A DNA stretch of 64,000 nucleotides, from positions 40,509-104,508 of the forward strand of contig CBDUVB010000003.1 of assembly GCA_965370555.1 (NCBI GenBank), read 5' to 3'. Source of the DNA: JAJOKK01 sp965370555. GTDB taxonomy: Bacteria; Bipolaricaulota; Bipolaricaulia; UBA7950; UBA9294. Positions 8,492-16,872 of the stretch are shown here, piece after piece (position 1 is the stretch's first letter; each line of letters begins with the position of its first letter). Made by a program: the position numbers and the translations under genes. Under the pieces are notes generated by a model that had not been told where the DNA came from, did not search any database, and saw only the letters and a list, made by a program, of their open reading frames with translations.

Positions 8492-9840
8492 ACGGAGAGA
8501 AGATCCCCGCCGTGATCCTCGCAGCGGGGAAGGGAGAGCGGCTCACATCGGATGGGGACCGCCCCAAGTCCCTCATCCTCCTCCTGGGCCTCTCCCTTCT
8601 CGAACGAACGATCCTCTCTTGCAGAGAGGCGGGGATCGACGAGTTCTTTGTCGTCCTTGGTCATCGCGGTGAAGAGATCGAGCCTTATCTTGCCAGATGG
8701 GAACGTCACTACCACCTCTCGATCACTCCGGTAACGAATCCGAATTGGGAGGAGGGGAACGGAACCTCTGCGCTCTCCTGTGCTCCATATCTCAAGACGA
8801 GTTTCCTCCTCCTCATGTGCGATCACCTCTTCGACCCCGGAGCGATCTCACACCTGATAGCGGAGGAAAAGGACGAGGGAGCGTGCACTCTCCTCGTCGA
8901 TCGCCGCCTCGATCGTGTCTTCGATCGGGAGGACGCGACTTGCGTTCGGGTGACGGAAGGGAGGATTACTGCGATCGGGAAGGGGTTGTCCGAGGCTGAT
9001 GGGATAGACACCGGGATCTTCCTCTGCCGGCTGTTCCTCTTCGGCGCCCTGCGAGAAGCACGTGCACAAGGGGACGGATCGCTCTCCGGTGGGATGAGGA
9101 TCTTGGCTCGTGCGGGAAAGCTGCGCGCGGTTTACATTGGGGAGCGCTCCTGGCTCGATATCGATACACCACAGGCACTGAGAGAGGGACGCAGGCTTCT
9201 CATGAGGAGCCTGGGGAAGCCGGATGAAGATGGGATTGTTTCGCGTCTGTTCAATCGACCGATATCGGTCCGAATATCAGCCTTTCTCGTTACCCACCGA
9301 TTGTTCTCGCGACTGACCCCGAACGCGATCAGCCTGGTGAGCTTCCTCCTCGTTCTCTCGAGCGCGTTCCTCTTCACCCTCGAGGGATACTGGGCGATTG
9401 TTGCCGCGGGAGTCCTGCTCGATCTTGGTTCGGTTGTTGACGGCTGCGACGGTGAGGTGGCGCGGTTGACCTTCCGAACGAGCCGGTTTGGAGCGTGGTT
9501 TGATACCCTACTCGATCGGTACGGGGACACGGCCGTCGTCATCGGGATCACCTACGGTTTCTCGCGATTTCATACGGGTCCGCTTGTTTGGGTGGGTGGG
9601 AGCCTCGCACTCTCTGGGTTTCTCCTTGCGAGCTACACCAAGAAGGAGCACGTTCTGCGCTACGGGAAACCCCTTTCAAGGAGCCTTTGGACTCTCCTCA
9701 TCAAGCGAGATCTTCGTCTCTTCGCGCTCTTCCTTGGGGCCCTCTTTGGTCGTCCCTACCTCGCTCTCATCGTGATGGGATTCATCTCTCACTTTGGGAT
9801 CGGGCTCCTCTTTTGGGAAGGGAGGGAGAGAAGAAACTAA
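8488..9840 (+). CDS. Bifunctional CTP:inositol-1-phosphate cytidylyltransferase / di-myo-inositol-phosphate-phosphate synthase
   Basis: This 450-residue fusion (GTG start overlapping the upstream stop) has an N-terminal cytoplasmic nucleotidyltransferase domain (residues 1-235) with the LAAGKGERL loop and the MCDHLFD metal-site region. The C-terminal half is a membrane CDP-alcohol phosphatidyltransferase. It shows the complete D-x2-DG-x2-AR-x8-G-x3-D-x3-D signature from VVDGCDGEVARL to GAWFDTLLDRYGD, with several membrane helices around it. The first domain makes CDP-inositol. The second joins it to inositol-1-phosphate, giving phosphorylated di-myo-inositol phosphate. A separate phosphatase finishes the pathway, and the HAD protein at 11706 is a possible but unproven candidate. 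The solute is typical of heat-adapted microbes. Confidence 0.92.
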   Translation: MNGEKIPAVILAAGKGERLTSDGDRPKSLILLLGLSLLERTILSCREAGIDEFFVVLGHRGEEIEPYLARWERHYHLSITPVTNPNWEEGNGTSALSCAPYLKTSFLLLMCDHLFDPGAISHLIAEEKDEGACTLLVDRRLDRVFDREDATCVRVTEGRITAIGKGLSEADGIDTGIFLCRLFLFGALREARAQGDGSLSGGMRILARAGKLRAVYIGERSWLDIDTPQALREGRRLLMRSLGKPDEDGIVSRLFNRPISVRISAFLVTHRLFSRLTPNAISLVSFLLVLSSAFLFTLEGYWAIVAAGVLLDLGSVVDGCDGEVARLTFRTSRFGAWFDTLLDRYGDTAVVIGITYGFSRFHTGPLVWVGGSLALSGFLLASYTKKEHVLRYGKPLSRSLWTLLIKRDLRLFALFLGALFGRPYLALIVMGFISHFGIGLLFWEGRERRN

Positions 9841-9867
9841 TCCTGGCGATCATCTGGTGTGGGTTTG

Positions 9868-10230
9868 TCAAGGGGAAGAGGTATGCTTCTCCTCGCTAGA
9901 GTAGCCACAGTCGATGCAGCGCCACTCGATCTCCCCGGTGAACAGGTTGAAGTGGATCGGGAGCATGCTCCCCCCGCACTTTGGGCAGGAGACGAAGGAG
10001 ACGTTCGTCGGGACCGGCTCGTTGCCCGGCCCGGTGGCGATCAGGTTTACTGGCTCGGGCATGACAAGGTTCACGTCTCCGATCACTCCTGTCTCGGCAT
10101 CGACGAGCGAGACAGCTCCGGTTACGTTGATCGTAAACCCATGGCGGTTGATTTGAATCAGAACTACCAAGATCCCGACCAACAGGACGATCAGAGCAAC
10201 AAGGGCGACAGAGAGTGCAATCTGCTTCAT
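9868..10230 (-). CDS. Membrane-anchored zinc-ribbon protein
   Basis: This is a 120-residue protein starting at ATG 10230, chosen because AGGAGG sits 4 bp upstream. An N-terminal membrane segment (IALSVALVALIVLLVGILVV) is followed by a beta-rich middle and a C-terminal zinc ribbon of CPKCGG...CIDCGYS type (about residues 80-110). A longer upstream ATG at 10272 has no ribosome site. It follows the NfeD-type protease on the same strand with 54 bp between them, so the two probably form a unit. The zinc ribbon may bind a partner protein or nucleic acid. The function is unknown. Confidence 0.7.
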   Translation of the reverse strand: MKQIALSVALVALIVLLVGILVVLIQINRHGFTINVTGAVSLVDAETGVIGDVNLVMPEPVNLIATGPGNEPVPTNVSFVSCPKCGGSMLPIHFNLFTGEIEWRCIDCGYSSEEKHTSSP

Positions 10231-10284
10231 GGAACCTCCTTCTGTTCTACGTGGGATGGCAACGGATTTCACAGCAGGGCAGGT

Positions 10285-11565
10285 TCATCGCGCGCGCCGG
10301 ACGATGAGGGTGCTCTTCTCGACCTTATCGACGACGACCTTGTCCCCCCTTAGGATTTCATCCTCTACGGAGATAGCATGCCAGTACTCGCCGTGCACGA
10401 AGACCGTTCCCGCGGGATCGAGGTCACTCTTCGCGATTCCGACTGAGTCGATCATTCCGTCCTTCCCGGTGACCGGGCGCCTGCGCTGGATGAGGAGCCC
10501 CTTGGAGACGATGAACACGAAGAGTGCAGTGATCGTTCCCACGGTAAGGAAGACCGTTGCCCAGGAGAGGCCGATCGCGCGGTTTTGGATGTCAAATAGG
10601 GTGAACGACCCGACGAGGAGGGCGATCACTCCTCCGGTGGTTAGGATTCCGTTGGTCGGTGTGAACGCATCGAGAACCATCAACAGCGTCCCAAACAGGA
10701 TGAGAGCCACTCCGACGGTGTTCACCGGGAGGATCTGCAACCCCAGGAAGGCGAGGATGAGGCATATCCCGCCTGCAGCGAGGCCGAATCCGATTCCTGG
10801 ATGGAAGAACTCGTAGATCAGCCCGTAGAGGCCGAGGATAAACAGGATGTAGACGATGTTCGGGTCGGCGAGGTAGTTGAGGAGTCGCTCACGCAGGGTC
10901 GGCCGTATCTTGGTGATTGTGCATCCACTCGTGTGCAGGGTGCGTCCGTCGGGGAGGGCATAGCCATCGAGACGGGCAAGGAGGTCGTCGAGATCATCGG
11001 CGACGAGATCGATCACCCTCTGATCGAGCGCCTCTAACGCGGTGAGCGAGCTTGACTCGCGGACCGCAGCCTCCGCCCACTCCACGTTGCGCCCGCGCTC
11101 CTCGGCGATAGATTTGGCGAAGGCGACGGCATCGTTTGTGATCTTCTCAGTCATCGTCTCGTCCTGCTCCTCCCCCCCTCCCATCAGATCGACCGGGTGA
11201 GCAGCGCCGATGTTCGTCCCCGGAGCCATCGCGGCGACATCTGCAGCAAGGGTGATCAGGACCCCGGCCGAAGCGGCCCGTGCCCCGGCAGGTCCGACGA
11301 AGACAACGATCGGAACAGAGGAAGCGAGCTCGGCAATCACGATGTCGCGCATCGACTCTCCTAGCCCACCCGGGGTGTTCAGTTCGATCACGAGGAGCTC
11401 CGCCTGTTCCTCTTCAGCCTGCGCGATCGCCCGCAGGACGAGATCCTTGCTCACTGGGTTGATCGAGCCATCGAGCAGGAGGTGAACGATTCCCCCACTT
11501 CCAAAGGACGCAAGGGAGAGGCTGAAAACGATGGCAAATGCTAAAACAAAGGTACGTCGCATCAT
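10285..11565 (-). CDS. NfeD-type membrane serine protease (ClpP class)
   Basis: This is a 426-residue full-length NfeD1b-type protein. A signal peptide leads into a ClpP/SppA-fold protease domain (about residues 25-210). The domain has NTPGGLGESM, the nucleophile serine in GARAASAGVLI and the lysine of the Ser-Lys dyad near FAKSIAEERGRN. Four membrane segments follow (about 235-350), and then the C-terminal soluble OB-fold NfeD domain (about 365-426, GTVFVHGEYWHA...VVVDKVEKSTLIV). Such proteases usually partner with a stomatin-like protein in membrane quality control. No stomatin is nearby; the zinc-ribbon protein downstream takes its place. Confidence 0.9.
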   Translation of the reverse strand: MMRRTFVLAFAIVFSLSLASFGSGGIVHLLLDGSINPVSKDLVLRAIAQAEEEQAELLVIELNTPGGLGESMRDIVIAELASSVPIVVFVGPAGARAASAGVLITLAADVAAMAPGTNIGAAHPVDLMGGGEEQDETMTEKITNDAVAFAKSIAEERGRNVEWAEAAVRESSSLTALEALDQRVIDLVADDLDDLLARLDGYALPDGRTLHTSGCTITKIRPTLRERLLNYLADPNIVYILFILGLYGLIYEFFHPGIGFGLAAGGICLILAFLGLQILPVNTVGVALILFGTLLMVLDAFTPTNGILTTGGVIALLVGSFTLFDIQNRAIGLSWATVFLTVGTITALFVFIVSKGLLIQRRRPVTGKDGMIDSVGIAKSDLDPAGTVFVHGEYWHAISVEDEILRGDKVVVDKVEKSTLIVRRAR

Positions 11566-11705
11566 GATGAGATGACGTTACACCATTCGCGCCATGTGAT
11601 GCAACACATGAAGTGGAGTCTCCTGTCTAGAAAGGGACCTCCAAAGGGAGGCTATTTCGGGTATCATTAAAAGCCAGGAGATTCGATAGAGAGGAGAAGA
11701 TAGGA

Positions 11706-12380
11706 ATGATCAAAGCGGTGATATTCGATTTCGATGGTTTGATACTCGACACGGAGCTTCCGGTCTTTCGTGCGTGGCAGGAAGTTTTTGCCAAGCACGG
11801 ACAGGAGCTTACCCTTGATGACTGGACCGATTACATCGGCCGGTCGCCTGATACGTTCGACCCGTGCGTTGATCTAGAGCAGCTGCTCGGACGGGCGGTC
11901 GACCGCGAGGCGCTCCGTATTGAGCACCACCAGTGCGAGGCGAGCCTGATTCAAGCGGAAGAAATACTTCCGGGAGTGGCCAATCTGATCGAGCAGGCGC
12001 TCAAGCGCAACATGCGGTTGGGAATCGCATCGAGTTCCGAGCGCGCGTGGGTGGTCGGGCACCTTGCACGCCTTGGTCTTGGTGATCGCTTTGAGACGAT
12101 CCGCTGCTCTGATGATGTGGTGCACACAAAGCCTGCCGCAGATCTGTACTCATCGGTACTCGTTGCGTGGGGGATTGCTCCGAAAGAAGCGTTCGCACTC
12201 GAAGATTCGCCGCACGGTGTCAGCGCAGCCAAGGCGGCAGGGATATTCTGCATTGCTGTTCCCAACGAGATGACCAAAAACCTCGTCTTTGATCATGCCG
12301 ACCTCGTTCTCCCCTCGCTTGCGGGGACGAGTCTGGAGGAATTGCTGCGAAAGATTGGCGCGGATGGCGTACAACCGTAA
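11706..12380 (+). CDS. HAD-superfamily phosphatase (beta-phosphoglucomutase-like)
   Basis: This 224-residue cytoplasmic enzyme has the HAD motif I FDFDGLILDTE (nucleophile Asp at residue 8), motif II in GIASSSE, the lysine of motif III in DVVHTKPAADLY, and motif IV ALEDSPHGVSAAKAAG. The cap is the alpha-helical C1 type inserted between motif I and II, as in PGM-like and glycerol-phosphate phosphatases. A good ribosome site (GAGGAGAAG) precedes ATG 11706. Its substrate is a small phosphate ester. Given the pathway gap in di-myo-inositol phosphate synthesis two kb upstream, it could be the missing phosphatase, but this is only a suggestion. Confidence 0.87.
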   Translation: MIKAVIFDFDGLILDTELPVFRAWQEVFAKHGQELTLDDWTDYIGRSPDTFDPCVDLEQLLGRAVDREALRIEHHQCEASLIQAEEILPGVANLIEQALKRNMRLGIASSSERAWVVGHLARLGLGDRFETIRCSDDVVHTKPAADLYSSVLVAWGIAPKEAFALEDSPHGVSAAKAAGIFCIAVPNEMTKNLVFDHADLVLPSLAGTSLEELLRKIGADGVQP

Positions 12381-12425
12381 TCTTGCGTGACCGTTTGTAT
12401 GATCTTTCACATTCGTGTCATTTGG

Positions 12426-12486
12426 CCTATTTGTGTAATTCGTGATATTGCTGTCATTCGCGCCGTTCGATCTATTTGTGTAATCC
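12426..12486. repeat. Short direct repeat upstream of recQ
   Basis: The sequence CTATTTGTGTAAT occurs twice, about 44 bp apart, within a region of other ATTCGTG-type words. It resembles the simple TTCGTGTAATTCGTG words found between genes in many genomes. No function is assigned. Confidence 0.35.
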
Positions 12487-12507
12487 ATGATAACTGGGAG
12501 GACTTGC

Positions 12508-14700
12508 GTGGCCACGCTTCTGGACGTTAAGGCGGCGTTGAAAAAGTTCTGGGGGTACGATAGCTTCCTGCCGTTGCAGGAACGAGCCATCGAGTCCATC
12601 CTGTGCGGCCGCGATTCCATCGTCGTCCTCCCCACCGGGGGAGGGAAGTCTATCTGCTTTCAGGCTCCGGCAGTGACTTTGCCTGGTATGGCAATCGTCG
12701 TCTCCCCTTTAATATCTCTGATGAAAGACCAGATCGACGCTCTTAACGAGTGTGGAGTTCCTGCGGCGCGCATCGATAGCAGTCTATCATCAATTGAGCA
12801 AGGCGCTGTGATCGATCAGGTTCTCAACCGAAACCTGAAGCTTCTCTATGTGGCTCCCGAGCGGTTCGCTGCAGACGGGTTCGTCCGCTTTCTGAGACAG
12901 GTTGATCTCTCGTTGATCGCTATCGATGAGGCGCACTGCGTCAGCATGTGGGGGCATGACTTCCGTCCCGAGTACAGGCGGCTGGGACGGTTGAAGGAGA
13001 CGTTCCCTGGTGTGGCGGTCCACGCTTACACCGCCACCGCCACAGAGCAGGTTCGGCGTGACATAGCCCTCCAGTTGTACCTGGAAGACCCCGAGGTTCT
13101 GATTGGATCTTTCGATCGGCCTAACCTTGTTTACCGGGTGCAGCGGCGATCCAACACCATGCAGCAGGTTTGCAATGTGCTCGATCGTCATCATGGGGAA
13201 TCGGTCATCATCTACTGTATTCGACGAGTTGACGTCGATAGCCTGTGTGCAAAGCTGATTCGAAAGGGCTATCGTGCCGTGCCATACCACGCTGGGATGA
13301 GCGCGGATGATCGCAAGGCGGCCCAGGATACGTTCATCGCTGAGGAGGTTGAGATCATCGTTGCGACTGTGGCGTTTGGGATGGGGATAGATAAGTCGAA
13401 CGTGCGCGCCGTGATCCACACCGGCATGCCTAAGTCGCTCGAACACTATCAGCAGGAGAGTGGCCGCGGAGGGCGCGACGGCTTGGAGGCTGAGTGTTCT
13501 CTGTTCTGGTCGGGGGGAGACTACGGAATCTGGAAGAGCATCCTAGCAAACTCGGAGTCCGGTCAGGCGCGGGAGATCTCCCTCGCCAAGCTGAACGTGA
13601 TGTACGACTACTGCACCGGCCTTGCTTGCCGTCATCGCGCTCTGGTCAACTACTTTGATCAGGACCTGGATTGCACAAACTGCGGTGCCTGCGATGTCTG
13701 CCTGGGAGAGATCGGCTCTATGGATGGAGCCCTGGAGATCGCGCAGAAGATCCTCTCCTGCGCGGTGCGGTTGCACGAAAGATTCGGTGCCGACTACACA
13801 GCGGCTGTGTTGAGCGGATCGCGCGATCACCGTATCCTGGAACGCAAGCATGACTCCCTTTCCACCTACGGCCTGCTTTCAGATCTGCCGAAGAGCACAA
13901 CGCGAGATTGGATCGAGCAGCTCGTCGGACAGGGATACATCGAGAAAGCGGGAGACTTCAATGTCCTTCACGTTACGGAAAGGGGTTGGCGCGTGCTGCG
14001 CGGGGAAGAGGTTCCCACCCTGCTCAAGCCTGCTGAGAAACACGTCAGGGCATCGAAGGTGGCGGCCGATTCGTGGGAGGGTGTTGATCGCGGGTTGTTC
14101 GAGACGCTGCGAACCCTGCGCAGGGATCTCGCTACAAGCAAAAACGTTCCTGCCTATGTTGTGTTCGGCGATGCCTCACTACGCGATATGGCACGTCGCC
14201 GCCCGTCCACCCTGGGAGCCTTCTTGCAGACGCGCGGTGTCGGGAGTGCGAAGGCCGAGCAGTACGGCACTCTCTTTCTCGGTGTCATCGAGGAATACAG
14301 CCGTGAACACTCGCTTGCGCTGGATGTCTCTCCTCCTCAAGGAGCACGAAGCGTGCGTAAGCAGCAGCGATCCACGCTCAACATGGCGCGACAGATTGCG
14401 TTCGGCTTGTTCGCGCAGGGCGTCTCCATTGAGGAGATCGCGCGTTCGGTCGACCGCGTACCGTCAACAGTGGTTAAGTACCTGGTCGCGTACATCAATC
14501 AGGAGAGGATCGAGGATTCCTCGCCCTGGGTCGAGGAGCAGGCATTCGATCGTATTGCAGAGGCTGTCGTGCGGGTGGGTACCGATCAACTAGGACCGAT
14601 CCACCATGCTCTTGGAGGTGAGGTCGACTACGACCTGATACGGATCAGCCTGGCGCTATTGCAGAGCAGGAAACGTGGAACGGCGAACACGGAACAATGA
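12508..14700 (+). CDS. recQ: ATP-dependent DNA helicase RecQ
   Basis: This is a 3'-5' DNA helicase of about 730 residues. GTG 12508 is chosen over ATG 12487 because GGGAGGA (12496-12502) lies 5 bp upstream of it. Helicase motifs in order are the Q-motif region, Walker A LPTGGGKSICFQ, DEAH box IDEAHCVSMWGHDFRPEY, YTATAT, GRGGRDG. The zinc-binding RQC cysteines follow (CRHRALVNYF...CTNCGACDVC), then the winged helix. An HRDC domain (VFGDASLRDMARRRP) and a C-terminal helix-turn-helix (HTH_40 type) complete the protein. All four parts of a full RecQ are present. It acts in recombination and fork repair. Confidence 0.96.
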   Translation: MATLLDVKAALKKFWGYDSFLPLQERAIESILCGRDSIVVLPTGGGKSICFQAPAVTLPGMAIVVSPLISLMKDQIDALNECGVPAARIDSSLSSIEQGAVIDQVLNRNLKLLYVAPERFAADGFVRFLRQVDLSLIAIDEAHCVSMWGHDFRPEYRRLGRLKETFPGVAVHAYTATATEQVRRDIALQLYLEDPEVLIGSFDRPNLVYRVQRRSNTMQQVCNVLDRHHGESVIIYCIRRVDVDSLCAKLIRKGYRAVPYHAGMSADDRKAAQDTFIAEEVEIIVATVAFGMGIDKSNVRAVIHTGMPKSLEHYQQESGRGGRDGLEAECSLFWSGGDYGIWKSILANSESGQAREISLAKLNVMYDYCTGLACRHRALVNYFDQDLDCTNCGACDVCLGEIGSMDGALEIAQKILSCAVRLHERFGADYTAAVLSGSRDHRILERKHDSLSTYGLLSDLPKSTTRDWIEQLVGQGYIEKAGDFNVLHVTERGWRVLRGEEVPTLLKPAEKHVRASKVAADSWEGVDRGLFETLRTLRRDLATSKNVPAYVVFGDASLRDMARRRPSTLGAFLQTRGVGSAKAEQYGTLFLGVIEEYSREHSLALDVSPPQGARSVRKQQRSTLNMARQIAFGLFAQGVSIEEIARSVDRVPSTVVKYLVAYINQERIEDSSPWVEEQAFDRIAEAVVRVGTDQLGPIHHALGGEVDYDLIRISLALLQSRKRGTANTEQ

Positions 14701-14766
14701 CGAAGATGGAGGGCAATCCAGATCGTGCTTGCTCGACACAACCCTTTGTGGTAGCTTAGGGTGGTC

Positions 14767-15327
14767 ATGAAGGCAATTTCGATCTCGATCCTGTTTGTCC
14801 TTGTCATATCGGCCATCGCGTGTGCCTATCCTCACCAGCTGTTCCTCGATCTACCGATTGCGGAGAGCATGGGTGACCGAGGGTTGACCGGTTACAGGCT
14901 CAATCTCTCCTTTGGCACAGGCCCCTCACTGCAAGTCGGTCGAGCGATCACCGATCGTCTCGACCTCTGGATAACGACGTCGCTCTACGGTCTATTCTCG
15001 CTTGAAGTGCGAGCTTTGCTTATCGATCGCCTGGGGCCGCTGAATCTGTCGCTCGCTCTTTCGCAAGACGGGCTCACTCTTCTTTCCGCGCTCTTGCTCG
15101 GTCCGTTACGGATAGATTGGGGGCGGATCATCGGTCTGGATGAGAAAAAATGGGTGACGTTCACCGCATCGAAAACACAGTGGTTCAGTCTTGTCCTCGG
15201 TTTAGAGCACAACGTGCGCTACTCTTTCCTCGGTGGGGTTCGTCTCTTTCCAGGAGGAGGGTTCTGGGGGCTCTCCATCCTCATGCAGGAACAGCGCTGG
15301 ACGATCTCAGCGGGAGGGATCTTTTGA
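14767..15327 (+). CDS. Secreted or outer-membrane beta-rich protein
   Basis: This is a 186-residue protein. ATG 14767 is preferred over GTG 14761 because it starts the signal peptide directly (MKAISISILFVLVISAIACA). The rest has alternating hydrophobic strands (LDLWITTSLYG, LNLSLALSQDG, WGLSILMQEQRW), turns rich in Asp/Gly and an aromatic C-terminus, as in small beta-barrels. It overlaps the next gene by four bases (TTGA), so the two are coupled. The function is unknown. Confidence 0.65.
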   Translation: MKAISISILFVLVISAIACAYPHQLFLDLPIAESMGDRGLTGYRLNLSFGTGPSLQVGRAITDRLDLWITTSLYGLFSLEVRALLIDRLGPLNLSLALSQDGLTLLSALLLGPLRIDWGRIIGLDEKKWVTFTASKTQWFSLVLGLEHNVRYSFLGGVRLFPGGGFWGLSILMQEQRWTISAGGIF

Positions 15328-16208
15328 AGTTCTCTATCGGTCTGGTTGTTCTACTCATCTTGCTACATGTTGTGACGATCGCCTCCTCGCTCACGATCCT
15401 CTATACCAACGACATTCACAGTCGACTCGACCGCCTGGAAGGGTTGGCCGCGTTGATTGCGGAGGAGCGATCTCAGACTGACGATCTCTTGCTTTTCGAC
15501 GGGGGGGATGCGTGGCACGATTTCCGTGTACCACTCTACGCGGTGTGGGGAGCCGATGAGATAGTCGCGTGGATGAACCGGGTCGGATATGACGCAATGG
15601 CTGTTGGAAATCACGATCTCTATTGGGGGGCGGAGCGGCTTGCCGAACTCTCTTCAGAGGCTGATTTCCCCCTCCTTGCCGCTAATTTGCTTCCTCAGTA
15701 TGGAGTGGTGGCGCCGTTTATCCCGTACACGATCCGAACGGTGGACGGGTTGCAGGTGCTGATAATCGGGCTGATCACGCCCGAGGATTTTCCCTACCCG
15801 GATTACCCCTGGGTGAGGTATATCGAACCGGCGGAAGCGCTGCACATGGTTTTGGAAGAGGCAGGAGCGGAGGTCGACTTCGTGGTCGTTCTGGGGCACC
15901 TATCCGTGGCGCGAGCGGTGCGGATTACACGCGTGGTTCCCGATATTGACGTCTTCCTCACCGGCCACTATCACGAAATCACACCTGATCCGGTGCGAGA
16001 AGGGAAGACCCTGATCCTTCAGGCCGGTGCATTCGGTTGCTACTTGGGCCGTCTCAAGCTAGAGATCGATTCGCAATCCGGGGAGATTGTATCAGCGCGG
16101 AACTCACTACTTGAGACGAAGAAGACCCCGGTCGTGCTCGACCGGGGCTATCTGAAGCTCTTTACCGTGGTGGTACTCATCGCTACATCGTTGTTGCTTA
16201 CCCATTAG
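15324..16208 (+). CDS. 5'-nucleotidase/UshA-type metallophosphatase, short form
   Basis: This 294-residue exported phosphoesterase has a TTG start at 15324 that overlaps the upstream stop and is supported by GGGAGGG (15312-15318). After a signal anchor, the calcineurin-like metal motifs are clear: TNDIHSRLDR, FDGGDAWHD, AVGNHDLYWG, VVVLGHLSVARA and LTGHYHEITPD. The C-terminal substrate-specificity domain of full UshA is absent; instead a final membrane segment (LFTVVVLIATSLLLTH) ends the protein. Anchored at both ends, it probably hydrolyses nucleotides or similar phosphates outside the membrane. A GC-rich perfect inverted repeat lies within its 3' end. Confidence 0.85.
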   Translation: MKFSIGLVVLLILLHVVTIASSLTILYTNDIHSRLDRLEGLAALIAEERSQTDDLLLFDGGDAWHDFRVPLYAVWGADEIVAWMNRVGYDAMAVGNHDLYWGAERLAELSSEADFPLLAANLLPQYGVVAPFIPYTIRTVDGLQVLIIGLITPEDFPYPDYPWVRYIEPAEALHMVLEEAGAEVDFVVVLGHLSVARAVRITRVVPDIDVFLTGHYHEITPDPVREGKTLILQAGAFGCYLGRLKLEIDSQSGEIVSARNSLLETKKTPVVLDRGYLKLFTVVVLIATSLLLTH

Positions 16209-16328
16209 AAGGTGCCTTCAATAGTCGGACAAAGGCCAAAATGAAGATGTAGCTTCACGCGTCTGATTACCCACATTCCTCATTAACCATATTCTCCCTT
16301 CTGCAATCGGGTTCAATTCCTCCTCCTG

Positions 16329-16357
16329 TTGATTTTTTCATCGATTAGTGCTATGGT
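16329..16357 (+). promoter_or_regulatory. Sigma-70-type promoter
   Basis: TTGATT (16329-16334), a 17-bp spacer and TATGGT (16352-16357) make a plausible promoter. It would transcribe the decayed ORF at 16414 and the subtilisin-like gene behind it. Confidence 0.5.
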
Positions 16358-16413
16358 GAAATTGTTTCCGTCTTAGGGTAGATCAGAAAGAAAAGGGTCA
16401 GGAGGCGATAAAG

Positions 16414-16851
16414 ATGGTGACCCTTAAACGAGGAGCGTGGTGGCTTGTCCGGTCTGCCTCAACTCCCTAGACAGAGGAACGCGTCACTTGGGTGAGTAGT
16501 TACCACTTTTCTATTCTTACCCTAGGGCTGTACGCACCTTGGGGCTGGTGCAGCATCAAGCGATGGCAGACCGACAACCTCTACTTTGCCAACCCCGGTG
16601 ATATTGAAAGGTTCTGAGAAGAGGCGATGTTTTATGGTCATAAGGGAGCCAAGAGAGCAGGATATGATGCCCCATTTACAGGGGACATCACTGACTGGAA
16701 GGAGCTGTGAGCCCGGTGTTCGAGATTCCGGACTTGACTGGCTGTGTCAGATCGGGACAACCTGGATGACGGAGGATGTGCACATGTTAAATGGTCCCGG
16801 TGGCAGCGGGATGACTTTAGCGAGTTCGATATTTTTGAGGTGTTAGGTTGA
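16414..16851 (+). pseudogene. Decayed ORF upstream of the subtilisin-like protease
   Basis: A start (ATG 16414) with a good ribosome site (AGGAGGCGATAAAG) opens a frame that stays protein-like over 146 codons but is broken by four stops (TAG 16468, TGA 16615, TGA 16708, TGA near 16732). Segments such as CSIKRWQTDNLYFANPGDIE, FYGHKGAKRAGYDAPF and HVKWSRWQRDDFSEFDIFEV read like real protein. Between 16710 and 16748 the natural continuation (SPVFEIPDLTGC) is in another frame, which suggests two compensating shifts. No family was recognised. TGA is not reassigned here, since normal genes use it as stop. An 86-codon frame at 16586 overlaps but looks less natural. Confidence 0.4.
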
Positions 16852-16872
16852 CCGCTTAGGAGGCAATTTGCC

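Noticed and set aside
16586..16846. 86-codon frame overlapping the decayed ORF
   Set aside because: It starts at a TTG without ribosome site and is rich in Met, Cys and Trp in no domain-like pattern.
16414..16851. Possible recoding of TGA, since three of four internal stops are TGA
   Set aside because: TGA ends many intact genes here (for example at 8491, 9840 region neighbours and 19464), and a TAG also breaks the frame. Decay is the simpler reading.
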